A stretch of 15,652 nucleotides of DNA, taken from assembly GCA_035604335.1 (NCBI GenBank), contig DATNIT010000178.1:1-15652 (forward strand), written 5' to 3'. Under the pieces are notes generated by a model. It had not been told where the DNA came from, ran no database searches, and saw only the letters and a program-made list of their open reading frames with translations. This DNA comes from DASZHJ01 sp035604335. GTDB lineage: Bacteria > Pseudomonadota > Alphaproteobacteria > ATCC43930 > CGMCC-115725. The position numbers and the translations under genes are program-made. Below, one piece after another: positions 14,307 through 15,652 of the stretch; the first letter of the stretch is position 1, and every line of letters starts with the position of its first letter.

Positions 14307-15515
14307 ATGACGCCGCCACCAACGGAAAGCTTGGCCGCGAAGCGCATCGAGGCCGCCCAGGGCATTCCGGAGCGGGTGCGGGCGCTGCTGCCGGAGATCG
14401 CGGCTTACGCCGAGGAAACCGAGCGCCAGCGCCGGATCGCGGCGCCGCTGGTGGCCGCCATGCTGGAGGCCGGCCTCTTTCGGATGCTGCTGCCGCGCCC
14501 CTTCAACGGATTCGAGACGGATCCCCTGACGTTCACGGCGGCCATCGAGGAGATCGCAAAGGCGGACGCGAGCACCGCTTGGTCGCTTTGTCAGACCGCG
14601 GTCTGCGCGATGGTCGCGGCCTACCTGCCGCCGGAGACGGCGATGGAAATCTTCGGCCGCGATCCCAAGGCCGTGCTCGCTTGGGGTCCTGGACCCAATG
14701 GGCGGGCAGTGGCAACCCGAGGCGGCTATCGTGTCACCGGCAACTTCGCCTTTGCGAGCGGAGGACGGCACGCGACCTGGCTCGGTGCCCATGTTCCCGT
14801 CTACGACCTCGACGGGAGCCAACGCCGCACGCCTGCCGGCGCGCCGGTGGTGCGTACCGTGCTATTTCCGGCCGCCGCCGCGCCCATGAAGGATATCTGG
14901 CACGTCGTGGGATTGCGCGGGACCGGCAGCGATGCTTTCGACGTCGACGATCTGTTCGTGCCGGAGACACACACTCTGGGCCGCGACGATCCCGCGGACC
15001 GCCGCTATCCGGGTCCGCTCTATGCGCTGCCGACCAACAGCCTCTACTCCTGCGGCTTCGCGAGCCTGGCCCTCGGCGTGGCACGGGCGTTGCTCGATGC
15101 CTTCGTCGCGCTCGCCATGGAAAAGACGCCGCGCGGGTACAAGCACACGCTGCGCAACAGCGCCGTCACCCAAACCGAGATCGCCGAGGCCGAGGCCAGG
15201 CTGCGCGCCGCGCGGATGTACCTGCGAGGCACCCTCGACGAGGTCTGGCAGTCGGTCGAGCGCACCAACAGCCTCTCCATCGAGCAGCGTATGGCCATGC
15301 GGCTCGCGGCCTCGCAAGCCCTCAAGGAGGCAGCGGGCGTCGCGGATTTCGCCTACCACGCGGCCGGAGCCACCGCGATCTTCGAGAGCAACCCGTTCGA
15401 GCGGCGCTTTCGCGACATGCACGCGATCACCCAGCAGCTCCAGGGCCGCCGCTCGCATTTCGAGACCGTCGGCAAATACCTGCTCGACGTCGAATTCGAT
15501 CAGGCCTTTCTCTAG
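14307..15515 (+). CDS. acyl-CoA-dehydrogenase-fold flavin monooxygenase
   Basis: This 402-residue protein has an N-terminal helical domain, the middle beta-domain stretches GGYRVTGNFAFASGG (139-153) and GLRGTGSDAFDVDDLFVPE (202-220), and a C-terminal helical domain. Near the end, RFRDMHAITQQLQGRRSHFE matches the HpaB/HsaA-like group D monooxygenases built on the acyl-CoA dehydrogenase fold. Those enzymes take reduced flavin from a separate reductase and hydroxylate aromatic or other substrates. No reductase is visible in the window. A true acyl-CoA dehydrogenase is the less likely reading. The ribosome site is weak and translation may couple to the VOC gene 18 nt upstream. The stop TAG coincides with the start of the IS630 element, so its last base may come from the element. 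Confidence 0.86.
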   Translation: MTPPPTESLAAKRIEAAQGIPERVRALLPEIAAYAEETERQRRIAAPLVAAMLEAGLFRMLLPRPFNGFETDPLTFTAAIEEIAKADASTAWSLCQTAVCAMVAAYLPPETAMEIFGRDPKAVLAWGPGPNGRAVATRGGYRVTGNFAFASGGRHATWLGAHVPVYDLDGSQRRTPAGAPVVRTVLFPAAAAPMKDIWHVVGLRGTGSDAFDVDDLFVPETHTLGRDDPADRRYPGPLYALPTNSLYSCGFASLALGVARALLDAFVALAMEKTPRGYKHTLRNSAVTQTEIAEAEARLRAARMYLRGTLDEVWQSVERTNSLSIEQRMAMRLAASQALKEAAGVADFAYHAAGATAIFESNPFERRFRDMHAITQQLQGRRSHFETVGKYLLDVEFDQAFL

Positions 15516-15537
15516 TGTCCTGATCGATAAATTTATG

Positions 15538-15573
15538 GGATCATGTTCTGAGGCGAGCAGAGGAGCATGATCC
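15538..15573 (+). repeat. inverted repeat enclosing the transposase ribosome site
   Basis: GGATCATG (15538-15545) and CATGATCC (15566-15573) are exact inverted arms around a 20-nt loop. The loop contains AGAGGAG (15559-15565), the likely ribosome site for the ATG at 15575. The hairpin could limit transposase translation. Confidence 0.55.
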
Positions 15574-15574
15574 G

Positions 15575-15652
15575 ATGGGCAAGCCAGCGGTGGCGATCAC
15601 GTTGACGGCGGAAGAGCGGAACGAGCTGGAGGGCTTGGCGAGCCGGCGGCGG
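15575..15652 (+). CDS. IS630-family transposase, N-terminal fragment
   Basis: Twenty-six codons are present before the window ends, with no stop: MGKPAVAITLTAEERNELEG and then LASRRR. The pattern of a short Pro/Ala start, LT-x-EER-x-ELE and a basic LASRRR is characteristic of the helix-turn-helix start of IS630 transposases, which use a DDE-type nuclease domain located much further on. Start choice rests on AGAGGAG (15559-15565) 9 nt upstream and on that match. Whether the rest is intact cannot be told. Confidence 0.8.
   Translation, partial: MGKPAVAITLTAEERNELEGLASRRR

Larger units (their letters stand above)
15515..15652 (+). mobile_element. left end of an IS630-family insertion sequence (partial)
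   Basis: A transposase start of IS630 type follows a 60-nt non-coding end (15515-15574) containing GTGTCCTGATCGATAAATTT. IS630 elements insert at TA, and a TA lies at 15513-15514 right before the proposed edge. The right end lies outside the window, so terminal repeats and the duplicated TA cannot be compared and the boundary may be off by a base or two. Confidence 0.75.

Noticed and set aside
13778..15523. A 581-codon plus-strand frame across the second VOC domain and the monooxygenase
   Set aside because: It is out of frame with two recognisable enzymes and has Arg/Ala-rich, low-information composition.

Overview
The window is high-GC DNA that looks like an alphaproteobacterial chromosome, probably Rhizobiales or Rhodospirillales. 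I infer this from base composition, gene style (OprB-type porin, permuted family III CoA-transferase, HpaI-type aldolase, flavin monooxygenases) and the IS630-type end. No rRNA, tRNA or CRISPR array was seen. I cannot name the genus.

Layout. Positions 1-1244 are accessory: a possible small hypothetical gene on the minus strand, an AT-richer gene-free stretch, and a VapBC-type toxin-antitoxin pair whose two genes overlap by 4 nt. A single-domain VOC (glyoxalase-fold) protein follows. Positions 2127-4939 hold the most intriguing unit: a PLP-dependent fold-type-I enzyme whose stop overlaps the start of an ATP-grasp ligase with a helical, TPR-like N-terminus. Convergent to it, and only 5 bp away, is an OprB-type carbohydrate porin, and behind that a DUF2086-type 2OG-Fe(II) oxygenase in the same orientation. 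Divergent from the oxygenase is an HpaI/HpcH-type aldolase.

The aldolase and the convergent D-2-hydroxyacid dehydrogenase are separated by a long inverted repeat with 33-bp arms. Divergent from the dehydrogenase, across a 38-bp dyad, is a family III CoA-transferase of the circularly permuted kind. Downstream lie a maleylacetoacetate-isomerase-like GST, translationally overlapped with an MFS permease; a small secreted Tyr/Pro-rich protein on the opposite strand; and a VOC protein followed 18 nt later by an acyl-CoA-dehydrogenase-fold flavin monooxygenase. An IS630-family element begins exactly at the monooxygenase stop codon and runs off the window.

How the genes may work together. From 7.3 kb onward the content is mostly small-molecule catabolism: C-C cleavage of hydroxy-oxoacids, reduction of 2-oxoacids, CoA transfer, isomerisation, uptake and flavin hydroxylation. 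They sit in at least four transcription units, so they read as a catabolic neighbourhood rather than one operon. The PLP/ATP-grasp pair has the makings of a two-enzyme route to an amide- or peptide-like product, but substrate and product cannot be read from sequence. Gene-free stretches at 1245-1484 and 1872-2126 showed no convincing gene or RNA.
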